NCBI RefSeq assembly: GCF_002741035.1
Contig: NZ_CP016808.1
Span: forward strand, 4,326,501 to 4,390,500
Length of the DNA: 64,000 nucleotides
Direction of reading: 5' to 3'
Source: Paenibacillus sp. BIHB 4019
Lineage (GTDB): Bacteria; Bacillota; Bacilli; Paenibacillales; Paenibacillaceae
The position numbers and the translations under genes were made by a program. This document shows, piece by piece, positions 15,357-23,826 of this stretch (its first letter is position 1; the number at the start of each line of letters is the position of its first letter). Under the pieces are notes generated by a model. That model was not told the DNA's origin and did no database searches. It saw only the letters and a program-made list of their open reading frames with translations.

Positions 15357-15782
15357 ATGATAAAACATAACGCGTTGTCATTAGTTGCTAAAATTCGAGA
15401 CAAAGCTAATAAGCTGATTGTAAGCGAGCTGGAAGCGAAGCAAATTACGGGAATAGTACCATCGCACGGCGATATTCTCATGTTTCTTTATCGGGAGAAG
15501 CAGCCGCTGTCTGTCAGGGCATTATCGGAGAAAATCCATCGCACACAGCCGACGACGACTGTACTCATCAACAAGCTGGAGAAGCTTGGGTATGTAGAAC
15601 GGACAAAGGACGACAGGGACAGCCGAGTTTCGCTGATCGTTTTAACCGAGAGGGGCCTAGGGCTGGAACCGATTTTTCTAGCTATTTCCCAGCAGGTCAA
15701 TGACGTGATTTACGGCGGCTTAAGTGAAGAGCAGAGCTTGCAGCTAGAGCAGCTGCTGGAGCAAGTACACAGCCGGTTTTAA
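15357..15782 (+). CDS. MarR-family transcriptional regulator
   Basis: A 141-residue winged-helix repressor. The recognition region is LSEKIHRTQPTTTVLINKLEKLGYVERTKDDRDSR (broken here: LSEKIHRTQPTTTVLINKL followed by EKLGYVERTKDDRDSR), the usual MarR helix-turn-helix plus wing with Asp-Asp-Arg-Asp. The ATG at 15342 lies inside the promoter palindrome, upstream of any possible transcript start. The realistic start is ATG 15357, about 7 bp downstream of the TATAAT, which would make the mRNA leaderless. The next gene, a flavin quinone reductase 33 bp away, is the likely co-regulated target. The pair probably responds to quinones or electrophiles, as MarR/YodB-type systems do; that part is inference. 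Confidence 0.85.
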   Translation: MIKHNALSLVAKIRDKANKLIVSELEAKQITGIVPSHGDILMFLYREKQPLSVRALSEKIHRTQPTTTVLINKLEKLGYVERTKDDRDSRVSLIVLTERGLGLEPIFLAISQQVNDVIYGGLSEEQSLQLEQLLEQVHSRF

Positions 15783-15815
15783 AAAATCCAACGATTATTT
15801 AGGAGGCATTTTTCT

Positions 15816-16403
15816 ATGAAACATCTTATCGTATTTGCCCATCCGAACGAAGATAGCTACAACCGTGCCATTTTGGACACAGCGGTACAAAGCTTGAAAG
15901 CTGAAGGCCATGAAGTAACGGTGCGTGACCTGTATGCGCTGAAATTTCAGCCGGTGCTGACTCCGGAAGACACAGCAGCCATGCGTGCTGGCCAGACGCC
16001 AGAGGATATTTTGACAGAGCAGAAATATGTGACTGAAGCAGATGCGATTACTTTTATCTATCCGATTTGGTGGACGGGTCTTCCAGCCATTATGAAAGGC
16101 TATGTTGATCGCGTATTTGCTTACGGTTACGCTTATGCGTACGGAGAAACCGGCATTGACAAGCTGCTTACCGGCAAAAAAGGCTTTATCATTAACACGC
16201 ACGGCACGCCAAGTGAAATTTACGATCAAATCGGCATGACTGCCGGCATGAAAATGACTTCAGATACGGGCATTTTTGATTTTGTCGGCATAAAGTCCGT
16301 TGGACATCTGTTCTTCGGCGGCATTGGCTATATCGGCGAAGCGGAGCTGAAAGCGAACCTGCAGCAGGTAGCGCAGACGGTTAAGACAGTATTTCAGGCT
16401 TAA
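15816..16403 (+). CDS. NAD(P)H quinone oxidoreductase, flavodoxin fold
   Basis: A 195-residue flavoprotein of the MdaB/Kef-ancillary NAD(P)H dehydrogenase family. The N-terminal HLIVFAHPNEDSYNRAIL is the FMN/FAD phosphate-binding loop. FIYPIWWTGLPAIMKGYVDRVF is the family's central motif (stated in two parts: FIYPIWWTGLPAIMKG, YVDRVF). NTHGTPSEIYDQIG closes the flavin site. It should reduce quinones by two electrons to avoid semiquinone stress. ATG 15816 follows TTAGGAGG. It is downstream of marR with no terminator between, so a two-gene detoxification operon is likely. Confidence 0.88.
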   Translation: MKHLIVFAHPNEDSYNRAILDTAVQSLKAEGHEVTVRDLYALKFQPVLTPEDTAAMRAGQTPEDILTEQKYVTEADAITFIYPIWWTGLPAIMKGYVDRVFAYGYAYAYGETGIDKLLTGKKGFIINTHGTPSEIYDQIGMTAGMKMTSDTGIFDFVGIKSVGHLFFGGIGYIGEAELKANLQQVAQTVKTVFQA

Positions 16404-16429
16404 TGAATGGTAGCAAGTATTAGTTATTC

Positions 16430-16478
16430 GCCTCTGGCACGACTGCTAATTAAGCAGCTCGGCTAGAGGCTTTTTTTC
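16430..16478 (+). terminator. Terminator after marR/quinone reductase
   Basis: GCCTCT (16430-16435) pairs with AGAGGC (16465-16470), with an inner GCTG/CAGC helix, followed by seven or more Ts. Confidence 0.8.
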
Positions 16479-16663
16479 TAGGCTCCATCTGGCAGTGATA
16501 AGTACAGAAATGAGGAGGAACCTGCACACCGAAAGGCAGCTTCGTGCATGGGCTTTTCATGGACACAGTGGCCGCCTCTTCCTGTCAGCGCAGCAGACTT
16601 CTCGGAAAGTCGTCTTCTCATGTGTTATAATGGAAAGAATGTTACTTGAGCGGAAGGAAGCGG

Positions 16664-18274
16664 GTGAACAAAGCTTTGACTAGAAATGACGGTCAGCTAT
16701 TGAAGCTGTTAGAAGGCAATATCAGGGAGCATATGCAGCAGGTTATTGTCGAGTGCGGCTGGGAATATTTTCGTAAAGGCTATGTTCGAAAAGTGGAGGT
16801 GCATGATCAGCATTTGCTGACAGGCGTCGTTGCAGGGTCGGAGCTGTATGCGGTAAGCATTGATGTGATGGATTTTGCATATAGCAGATGTACGTGTCCG
16901 TATGGCGGGTTCTGCAAGCATATGTCCGCCGTATTTTTTGCTTTTTGCGATCAAAATCAGGCGCTTCATGGCACTCCGGAGTCTGCGTATCGGCGCCTGA
17001 CCGGGCTTCAGCCGGAGCCTGCGCCGCGGGCGGCTGTCGTTGTGGAGCAGCGGGGGAGAGCAACCTCTACCCCGGGCATGGAGGCGTCTCCTGCAGATTG
17101 GCAGGAGTGGATGGAGCAGGAGTACGGCGAATCATGGCGCGTATGCCGCCACTCGCTGCACTCCTTGCAGCCTGTTCTGTCTGCCCTCAAAGGCACGTCC
17201 AAAGACTGGGATAAAAAAAAGCAGCGCCTGCACTGGATGAATGTCATTTTATTCGTGCTGGATCAGGCGGAGCTGGCGATTAAAGCGGTAGATTCTTTCA
17301 GCCGCTATTATCACGAAATGTCGTTCGTCCGTATGGCTGAGCCATGGCTGGAGCATTATTATACGCTCGTACTGGAGCTGTCTCCTGCCGAAATGCTGGA
17401 GGATGAGCGTGAATGGGCCGATGCGGTTGTGGGATATGCCTATAACCGGGCTCTGCGCAAGGAGCAGCAGCTGTTCGACTGGCCTTATATTTATTTGGCG
17501 CTGTGCGGGAAGATGTCGGAAAACCGGGACTGGCAGCAGCGTGAGCTGGCTTCGATGCTCGCATCGGCAGGCGAGCATACGGAGAACGCTGACGAGCAAG
17601 TAAACGACACGTTTATTCATACGGCGATTGCGATGATGTATTTTTTCGATGGGCAGGATGAGGAAGCTTTGGCCCATTTCGTGAAAACGGATTTTAGAGG
17701 CTCGCAAAAAATGGTATATACATGCGCAGCCCAGCGGTTGGAAGCAGGCGACTGGGAGCCGTTTGAGGCGTGGATGACCTATCTTTACAAGCAAATTTAT
17801 GCGATTCGGAGCGGAAGGACAGTGGGACCGTTTCTAACCTTGTGCCGCCGCGCGGATACGGATCAACCGGATAATTTGAAATGGACGTCCTACATGACGT
17901 CGCTTTTGCCGCATTCTTATTCGGAGCTTACGGAGCATTGGTTTGCGCAGAAAAAATACGAGGAATGGGCGGAGCTGCAAATGCTGATTGGCGCCCAGCC
18001 CGATGATTTGCCGATTCAGGATGTGCGCGAGGTGTCGAAGGTGAACCCGCGCGTCATGATGCCGCTCTATCATCAGGCCATCGACAATTGGATCAGCTCG
18101 CGCAATCGCCAAGGCTACCGAATGGCGGTGAAGCAGCTCAAGAAGCTGGAGCGTATTTATAAAGCCGAGAAGGAAATGGACAGATGGCAGGTTTATATTA
18201 CGGGCGTCAGCCGTAAATACCAGCGGCTGCGCGCGTTCCAAGAGGAGCTGTGGAAAGGAAAAATTGTGACATGA
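16664..18274 (+). CDS. SWIM zinc-finger protein (YwqB-like)
   Basis: A 536-residue protein. GTG 16664 follows GGAAGGA at 5 nt; TTG 16646 has no ribosome site. The zinc-binding SWIM motif is near residue 75: CTCPYGGFCKHMSAVFFAF (CxCx5CxH). The remainder is helical, Trp/Glu-rich and without catalytic motifs; TPR-like character is possible. The stop overlaps the ATG of an SNF2-family ATPase. The same partnership occurs in Bacillus (ywqB/ywqA) and in many other genomes. SWIM domains bind DNA or proteins, so this protein probably guides or regulates the ATPase. The cellular process remains undefined. Confidence 0.85.
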   Translation: MNKALTRNDGQLLKLLEGNIREHMQQVIVECGWEYFRKGYVRKVEVHDQHLLTGVVAGSELYAVSIDVMDFAYSRCTCPYGGFCKHMSAVFFAFCDQNQALHGTPESAYRRLTGLQPEPAPRAAVVVEQRGRATSTPGMEASPADWQEWMEQEYGESWRVCRHSLHSLQPVLSALKGTSKDWDKKKQRLHWMNVILFVLDQAELAIKAVDSFSRYYHEMSFVRMAEPWLEHYYTLVLELSPAEMLEDEREWADAVVGYAYNRALRKEQQLFDWPYIYLALCGKMSENRDWQQRELASMLASAGEHTENADEQVNDTFIHTAIAMMYFFDGQDEEALAHFVKTDFRGSQKMVYTCAAQRLEAGDWEPFEAWMTYLYKQIYAIRSGRTVGPFLTLCRRADTDQPDNLKWTSYMTSLLPHSYSELTEHWFAQKKYEEWAELQMLIGAQPDDLPIQDVREVSKVNPRVMMPLYHQAIDNWISSRNRQGYRMAVKQLKKLERIYKAEKEMDRWQVYITGVSRKYQRLRAFQEELWKGKIVT

Positions 18275-21200
18275 GAGCATCTATTGGCACTGGAATTTTA
18301 ACGATGGACGCCTGCTGGATGAAAGCGGAGAGCGGCGAATACCGGATTGCTCTGTTTGCTAGCGACCAGCAGGAGTCGGCGATACGTCTGCGTTCCGTGC
18401 TATTCGCTTGGCACAAAGCATCCTGGTACGGCACGGAGGTGGAGGATGCCCAGCATGGCGATCGCAAAGCTTTGCTGCTGTCGCCGCTGCTGGCGGTCGA
18501 TTATTTGTCGCAGCCCAAGCATGCTCGGCTGCTTCAGGTAGAGTGGACGGAGCGAGCCCAGCGTCTGAGAGAGCTGGCTTCCCTGATCCGGGAGGCGCTG
18601 CTGCAAGGCTGGTTTATGCCGGATTGGAGCGGCTGGTCGGAGGAGCAGCGGGCGTGGAAGCTGAATGTGCCGGAAACAAAGGCAGGCGGCGAGGCAAATA
18701 CGCTGTGGGAACGGCTTATTCAGGAAGCCGGGCATGCGGGAGATGTTGATGTGCAGCGCTGGCTAAGCCTGGCGGTAGAAGAGGTTTTGCAGCAGCCGGA
18801 TAGCTTGGCTGCGGATGCGTGGCAGAAGGTCGGCACAGCTGCTGGCGGCGAAATCGTCGTTTTGCGCAAAGCAGCCGAGGAGGAAGATTGGCTGATTGCG
18901 CTTGGGCTGCGTAAAGATTCGCTGCCGTTTAAGGTGGCTTTGCAGCTCGTGGAGCCGGGCGAGCAGCCGGAATGGACGCTGCGGCCAGCTTTGCAAAGCC
19001 GCAGCGGCGGTGCTTGGCTGCCGCTAGTACGCGGCGCTGCCGGAGCATGGGCGCTGGCTGCAGACAGCGAGCCTGATTCTTCGCCTTCGTGGAAGGCGGG
19101 GACGGAAGGTTTAGTGCCTGCTGAGGCTGAGGCGAGTCTGCCCGAAGAGTGGCTGCCCCTGCTGCCTGCGAAGCTTGCGAAAGAAGAAGCGAAATGGGTT
19201 AGCGCATTGCCGGGTTGGCAGGATCCGGCAGCAGCCGGTCAAATCAAGCTGCGGCTGTCGGACAATGAAGCATGGAGCTTCATGGAATCGGCAAGCTTGA
19301 CGCTGCTTGACGCGGGCTGTCCCGTGCTGCTGCCAAGCTGGTGGGAAGCCGTTAGATCACGCAAGCTGCGGCTAAAGGCGAAGGTCAAATCATCAGTTGG
19401 CTCGGATGCGCAGCCGATGTTCGGACTTGACCAAATCGTGCAATTCGATTGGAAAATGGCGCTCGGCAATGTCGATCTGTCGGAAGCGGAGTTTATGCGC
19501 CTCGCAGAGGAAAACCGGCGCCTGATGAAAATTGGCGGCGAATGGGTGCATTTAGATCCGCAGGATGTGGCGCAAATCCGCAGCTGGGTTTCGAAAATGG
19601 GCAAGAAAAGCGGTCTGTCCTTCCGCGATATTATGGAAATGCACTTGATGGGCGGAGCTGTACTGGAGGAAGAGGAGGAGCAGGTCCATGACCTGCGGGC
19701 CGAAGTAGAGCTCAATGAGCATCTGTCCAGATGGCTGGAACAGCTTCAGCATACGTCAGAAATTCCGCTTATCGACAAGCCGGAAGGTTTCCTTGGCGAG
19801 CTTCGTCCTTACCAGCTGCAAGGGGTTTCGTGGCTGTTGTTTTTGCGGAGATTCGGCTTTGGCGGCTGCCTTGCAGACGATATGGGTCTCGGAAAGACGA
19901 TTCAGTTCATGGCTTATCTCGTTTATGTGAAGGAGCAGCGCGAGCAGCAGCATGAGCTCGGGGCTTCCTTGGCATTAGCTCACGCGCCTTCGCTGCTTGT
20001 ATGCCCGACTTCGGTAATCGGCAACTGGGAGAAGGAGCTGGAGAAATTTGCTCCGCAGCTTAAGGTTCATCTTCACTATGGCCCGAAGCGGGAGAAGGGG
20101 GAAGCGTTCGAGGAGGCTGTACGTGACATGGATCTGGTCATTACCTCGTATTCGCTGGCCCAATTGGATGAAGAGGATTTAGGCGAAGTATCTTGGGATG
20201 CATTATGTTTGGATGAGGCGCAAAATATAAAAAACATTTACACAAAGCAGTCGGCAGCCATTCGCAAGCTGCCTGCAAGGCACCGGGTAGCGCTGACGGG
20301 CACACCGATGGAAAATCGGCTGACCGAGCTGTGGTCCATCTATGATTTTATTAATCCAGGTTATTTGGGCGGGGTTAATGAGTTCCGCAAGGAAGTTGTC
20401 GCTCCAATCGAACGGACGCGGGATGAGAAGATGATTGCAGGCTTGCAGCGCTGGGTGAAGCCGTTTATGCTTCGCCGCATTAAGAAGGACCCGGCTATCC
20501 AGCTGTCGTTGCCGGAGAAGTTTGAAGGCAAGACGTATATTTCGCTCACGGCAGAGCAAGGCGCGATGTATGAAAATATTGTCTCGGATCTGCTGGAGAA
20601 GCTTGATACGCTAGGAGCGATGCAGCGGCGCGGTCTTATTCTGGCTTCCTTGACCCGGCTTAAGCAGCTTTGCAATCATCCCGGCCTGATGGAAGGGGAT
20701 AACGGCGGAGCGAAGCAGTGGGAGGAAGATCGTTCGAACAAGGTCGCCCGCCTGATGGACATGGTGGAGGAGGTTGCTGCCGAAGGGGAGCGCTGCCTGA
20801 TTTTTACCCAGTTCGTCGAGATGGGCCATCAGCTCAAGAAGCTGCTGGAAGAGCGGCTGGGCACGAGCGTTCCTTATTTGCATGGCGGAGTGCCCAAAAT
20901 AAAGCGTGACGAGATGATTCAAGGCTTTCAAAATCCCGAGCAGCCATGCAGCGCTTTCGTCCTATCGCTTAAGGCAGGCGGCACGGGACTCAATCTTACA
21001 GCGGCCAATCATGTATTTCACTTTGACCGCTGGTGGAATCCGGCTGTGGAAAATCAAGCGACTGACCGCGCCTTCCGAATTGGACAGACGCGCGAGGTGC
21101 AAGTTCATAAGTTTATTACGCTAGGCACGCTTGAGGAGAAAATCGATGAAATGATTGAACGCAAGCAGTCGCTGAATGACCAAGTGGTTGGCCAGTCTGA

Positions 21201-21276
21201 GCAGTGGATAACCGAGCTGTCTACAGATGAGCTGAAGGAACTGTTTGAGCTGCGGAAAAACTGGCTGAAAGGATGA
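18271..21276 (+). CDS. SNF2-family DNA-dependent ATPase (YwqA-like)
   Basis: A 1001-residue helicase-like ATPase. ATG 18271 overlaps the upstream TGA (ATGA). The N-terminal 500 residues form the bacterial SNF2-associated region. The motor follows: Q-motif region LRPYQLQGVSWL, Walker A DDMGLGKTIQF, motif II LDEAQNIKN (DEAQ instead of DEAH), motif III ALTGTPMENRL, motif V KAGGTGLNLTAAN, and motif VI ATDRAFRIGQTREV. All ATPase motifs are intact. Such proteins translocate on duplex DNA and remodel protein-DNA complexes; the bacterial members are linked to transcription recycling or repair. Coupled to the SWIM protein and to a small gene 7 bp downstream. Confidence 0.93.
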   Translation: MRASIGTGILTMDACWMKAESGEYRIALFASDQQESAIRLRSVLFAWHKASWYGTEVEDAQHGDRKALLLSPLLAVDYLSQPKHARLLQVEWTERAQRLRELASLIREALLQGWFMPDWSGWSEEQRAWKLNVPETKAGGEANTLWERLIQEAGHAGDVDVQRWLSLAVEEVLQQPDSLAADAWQKVGTAAGGEIVVLRKAAEEEDWLIALGLRKDSLPFKVALQLVEPGEQPEWTLRPALQSRSGGAWLPLVRGAAGAWALAADSEPDSSPSWKAGTEGLVPAEAEASLPEEWLPLLPAKLAKEEAKWVSALPGWQDPAAAGQIKLRLSDNEAWSFMESASLTLLDAGCPVLLPSWWEAVRSRKLRLKAKVKSSVGSDAQPMFGLDQIVQFDWKMALGNVDLSEAEFMRLAEENRRLMKIGGEWVHLDPQDVAQIRSWVSKMGKKSGLSFRDIMEMHLMGGAVLEEEEEQVHDLRAEVELNEHLSRWLEQLQHTSEIPLIDKPEGFLGELRPYQLQGVSWLLFLRRFGFGGCLADDMGLGKTIQFMAYLVYVKEQREQQHELGASLALAHAPSLLVCPTSVIGNWEKELEKFAPQLKVHLHYGPKREKGEAFEEAVRDMDLVITSYSLAQLDEEDLGEVSWDALCLDEAQNIKNIYTKQSAAIRKLPARHRVALTGTPMENRLTELWSIYDFINPGYLGGVNEFRKEVVAPIERTRDEKMIAGLQRWVKPFMLRRIKKDPAIQLSLPEKFEGKTYISLTAEQGAMYENIVSDLLEKLDTLGAMQRRGLILASLTRLKQLCNHPGLMEGDNGGAKQWEEDRSNKVARLMDMVEEVAAEGERCLIFTQFVEMGHQLKKLLEERLGTSVPYLHGGVPKIKRDEMIQGFQNPEQPCSAFVLSLKAGGTGLNLTAANHVFHFDRWWNPAVENQATDRAFRIGQTREVQVHKFITLGTLEEKIDEMIERKQSLNDQVVGQSEQWITELSTDELKELFELRKNWLKG

Positions 21277-21283
21277 GTGCCAG

Positions 21284-21634
21284 ATGGCGGAAGAGAAGCT
21301 GAGAGACCAGCTAACGAAAGTAATGGCCGAGCGCCGCAAGCGCAGCGGCGAAGGAGCAGCCGAGGCCGAAGTAGGCCAGGCGCAGGCTCACGTGCTGGGT
21401 GTGACATCTAGCGAAGCAGGGAGCACAGCTTCAATTGCAGCAGGAGACGATGCTCCTGACGAAGCACGAAACGAAGCGTCAAGGGCTGAGGAGCATGGGG
21501 CGCTTAATTTTATACCGTCTTCGACTGATCAGTTGACCGCGCTTCCTGAGGCTGTTTCAGCAGAACAATCGAATGAAGAATGGAAAGCTTTCTATGAAGC
21601 GGTCAGCACTTATGTAGCGAAAATGCGCGACTGA
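21284..21634 (+). CDS. Small Ala/Glu-rich protein downstream of the SNF2 gene
   Basis: A 116-residue hypothetical protein starting 7 bp after the SNF2 stop and ending just before a strong terminator, so it is the last gene of the SWIM-SNF2 operon. The N-terminus (EEKLRDQLTKVMAERRKRSG) is helical and charged. The middle (residues 25-75) is Ala/Glu/Ser-rich and probably disordered. The end (NEEWKAFYEAVSTYVAKMRD) is a second amphipathic helix. Only a weak ribosome site (GGATGAG) is present. It looks like a flexible linker between two short binding helices. No known family is recognised. Confidence 0.6.
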   Translation: MAEEKLRDQLTKVMAERRKRSGEGAAEAEVGQAQAHVLGVTSSEAGSTASIAAGDDAPDEARNEASRAEEHGALNFIPSSTDQLTALPEAVSAEQSNEEWKAFYEAVSTYVAKMRD

Positions 21635-21656
21635 GCTTAGGGCTGCTAAGCGAAAA

Positions 21657-21700
21657 AAATGGAAGAAAGGACGGGGTTTATTCCGTCCTTTCTTCCATTT
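21657..21700 (+). terminator. Terminator of the SWIM-SNF2 operon
   Basis: An 18-bp perfect stem: AAATGGAAGAAAGGACGG pairs with CCGTCCTTTCTTCCATTT around an 8-nt loop. Its A-rich 5' flank and T-rich arm could serve both directions; the YfbR-like gene converges from the right. Confidence 0.9.
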
Positions 21701-21821
21701 CGTGTATGGAGCAGCCTAGATGAATACGCTAGGGCAACAATATCCAGCAGCTGCGGACCCGACTTGGCTTGGGTTAGTTTAATATCGCTAAGCTTAAGCT
21801 TAGATAAGAGCTAGCTTAGTG

Positions 21822-22421
21822 TTAGTCAGACAGCTCATCAAGCGTCATGCCAAGGCTAGGCGCCATATGGGCGAGAAACCATTCGACCTCGGGCATGCTA
21901 AGCGTAGCCAGCGCTTGCTCGGTTTGTCCCCGCGCCACGAGAAATTCGCGATTGCCTGCTGATAGTTCATAGAGGCATTTCAAGTAAGCGTCGAGCAAAT
22001 CAGCGGCTTTCACCATCGCTTGAAGCGTCTGCTCCTCGGGAGAAAGGCTGCCGTGGTGCTTGCCGAGCAGCGGGCCGTAGGTTTTCTGCATAGGCTCAGG
22101 AACCATCGCGAGCAGCCGCTCAGCGGCGAGGGCTTCAAGCTCGCGAAAGCTGGCGAGCATTTTAGGATTATGATGCTTGACGGGGGTAGGGATGTCGCCA
22201 GTAAACACCTCCGTAGCATCATGAAACAAAGCGAGCGTCACCGCGCGATCAGCATTAAATTGTTTGGCAAAAAGCGAATTGCCGATTTCGCAAAGCATAT
22301 GCACGAGCAGGGCAACGCGGAAGGAGTGCTCAGCGACGTTTTCCTTTGTCGTATTGCGCATGAGGCTCCAGCGCTCAATATAGTTCAGGCGGTACATATA
22401 AGCAAAAAAATGACTGTCCAT
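21822..22421 (-). CDS. yfbR: HD-domain 5'-deoxynucleotidase, YfbR-like
   Basis: A 199-residue HD phosphohydrolase very close to Escherichia coli YfbR along its whole length: SHFFAYMYRLNYIERWSLMR, then NVAEHSFRVALLVH (first metal His), then LALFHDATEVFTGDIPTPVK (HD pair), then AADLLDAYLKCLYELSAGN (Asp). YfbR hydrolyses deoxynucleoside 5'-monophosphates, with a role in dNMP turnover and thymidylate supply. AAAGGAG precedes the ATG at 22421. The gene is isolated and on the opposite strand to both neighbours. All HD metal ligands are present, so it should be active. Confidence 0.9.
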   Translation of the reverse strand: MDSHFFAYMYRLNYIERWSLMRNTTKENVAEHSFRVALLVHMLCEIGNSLFAKQFNADRAVTLALFHDATEVFTGDIPTPVKHHNPKMLASFRELEALAAERLLAMVPEPMQKTYGPLLGKHHGSLSPEEQTLQAMVKAADLLDAYLKCLYELSAGNREFLVARGQTEQALATLSMPEVEWFLAHMAPSLGMTLDELSD

Positions 22422-22643
22422 GAGATGCTGACTCCTTTGTGCGATAAAATAGATATGAAAGCAAAAGACGATTGCTGTTCTATGCTATTATAAAGGCTAA
22501 ACGCAAGGGCAGCTAGGAAGCACCTGCATCTTGATTTTATTTTTATTGAAAATATGGCTTATATACACTTCTAGAGCCTAGCAAAAGAGGGATGGCTTAC
22601 GAAAGCGTTTGGACTAGCTTTTAACCGTTATTTTGAGCAATGG

Positions 22644-23576
22644 ATGTTCGTTATTATTCCCGTATCGCTGATTGTTGGATTTATATTTGCCGATAGGCTC
22701 AGCAGCATGGTGGCGGCCGTGCCTTATTTGTTCGCTTATGTGACGCTGACGATGGCGCTTGGCTGCGGTCTGAAGGAACTTGGAGCGGTCTTGAAAAAGC
22801 CAGGCGTGCTTGCCTGGACGTTTCTGCTCGCCCATGTGCTCTGTCCGATTATCGCGTATGGCCTTGGAACGCTGCTGTTCGGTGCCTCATCGCCTTATGT
22901 GGTGGGGCTCGTGCTATTTACTATTATTCCGCTTGGCGTGTCTACGGTTCTATGGGTCGGCATGTCAGGCGGCAGCGTACCGCTCATGCTCGCGATGGTC
23001 GTGATCGATTCGGCATTATGCCCATTTGTCGTGCCGGCAGGGCTCCATTTATTTTTCCAAACGGCAGTAGAGGTGGAGAGCGCGCCGCTGATGCTGGACC
23101 TGCTGCTCATCATTGTGCAGCCAACGCTGCTTGGCGTGCTGCTCCATCAATTGAGCCGCGGACGGCTGCTGGAGCAGGTTAAGCCTGTCGCAGCACCTCT
23201 TTCAAAGCTGTGCTTTGTGGCGGTAGTCGCGCTGAATGCAGCGGCAATTGCCCCGTATACCGAGCAGCTTAAGGGCGACCTGTTCAAGCTGCTGCCGCTC
23301 GTTGTGGTGCTCGTCTCGCTATGCTACGCTGTCGGCTTTATCGGAACGATGCGTGCAGCAAGCAAAGAGGTGCAAATTACAGTATCGTTTGCGACAGGCA
23401 TGCGCAACATTTCCTTGGGCATGGTGCTGGCGCTCGGCTATTTCAGCCCGCTGGCTGCTGTGCCGGTTGTTCTGTCTATTATGGTGCAGCAGCCGCTGGC
23501 GACGCTCCATCATTTTATTTTGCAAAAGATACAAAAAAGGAGAGAACATTTAAAGAAATCAATGATTATACGTTAA
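22644..23576 (+). CDS. Bile acid:sodium symporter (SBF) family transporter
   Basis: A 310-residue protein with about nine or ten hydrophobic segments, typical of SBF/ASBT-fold Na+-coupled organic-anion transporters. Recognisable blocks are TMALGCGLKELGAVLKKPG (TM2 region), PLGVSTVLWVGMSGGSVPL, and SFATGMRNISLGMVLALGYF, the conserved core crossing helices. No good Shine-Dalgarno precedes ATG 22644. A TAG at 22614 blocks a longer reading, yet the adjacent frame reads FNRYFEQWM-like residues up to this ATG if one T were removed from the T5 tract at 22618-22622. The physiological substrate (bile-acid-like, pantoate or other anion) cannot be told. Confidence 0.8.
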   Translation: MFVIIPVSLIVGFIFADRLSSMVAAVPYLFAYVTLTMALGCGLKELGAVLKKPGVLAWTFLLAHVLCPIIAYGLGTLLFGASSPYVVGLVLFTIIPLGVSTVLWVGMSGGSVPLMLAMVVIDSALCPFVVPAGLHLFFQTAVEVESAPLMLDLLLIIVQPTLLGVLLHQLSRGRLLEQVKPVAAPLSKLCFVAVVALNAAAIAPYTEQLKGDLFKLLPLVVVLVSLCYAVGFIGTMRAASKEVQITVSFATGMRNISLGMVLALGYFSPLAAVPVVLSIMVQQPLATLHHFILQKIQKRREHLKKSMIIR

Positions 23577-23689
23577 GGAGGTTTATCATAAGTATGTGAC
23601 TAGCGAAAATGACACAAGAACGAGGCTGTCAGTTTGGTAAAACGGTTGATAACTTGCTTAATGTAATGCTCATAGGATAATGAGTTTCC

Positions 23690-23725
23690 AAGCCTAAGGT
23701 GATTTTGAGACCTTGGCTTTTTTTA
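23690..23725 (+). terminator. Terminator after the SBF transporter
   Basis: AAGCCTAAGGT (23690-23700) pairs with ACCTTGGCTT (23710-23719) with one bulged base, followed by a T-tract to 23724. Confidence 0.7.
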
Positions 23726-23742
23726 AAATTCATGGCCTAACA

Positions 23743-23812
23743 AAAAAGCGCTTGCATAAAAATGATTTCATGTGTTATAACCAATTTAGAACAAAATCTA
23801 ATCGTTTAACAT
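23743..23812 (+). promoter_or_regulatory. lacI-gene upstream operators: cre-like site and self operator
   Basis: AAAAAGCGCTTGCA (23743-23756) is 12 of 14 to the CcpA cre pattern TGWAARCGYTWNCW. Then AATCTAATCGTTTAACAT (23795-23812) is the same sequence, with one change, as the site at 24979-24996 before the ABC operon. It carries the TAAACGTTTA-type palindrome of LacI-family operators, just upstream of the AAAGGAG at 23813. Confidence 0.55.
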
Positions 23813-23826
23813 AAAGGAGTGACGGT

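Noticed and set aside
18450..18470. GGCGATCG inside the SNF2 gene as a fourth copy of the structured repeat
   Set aside because: Only the octamer matches; the flanking conserved blocks and stems are absent.
22592..22672. Possible 26-codon ORF (ATG 22592) before the SBF transporter
   Set aside because: AAAGAGGG abuts the ATG with almost no spacing and the peptide has no recognisable feature; it overlaps the transporter start.
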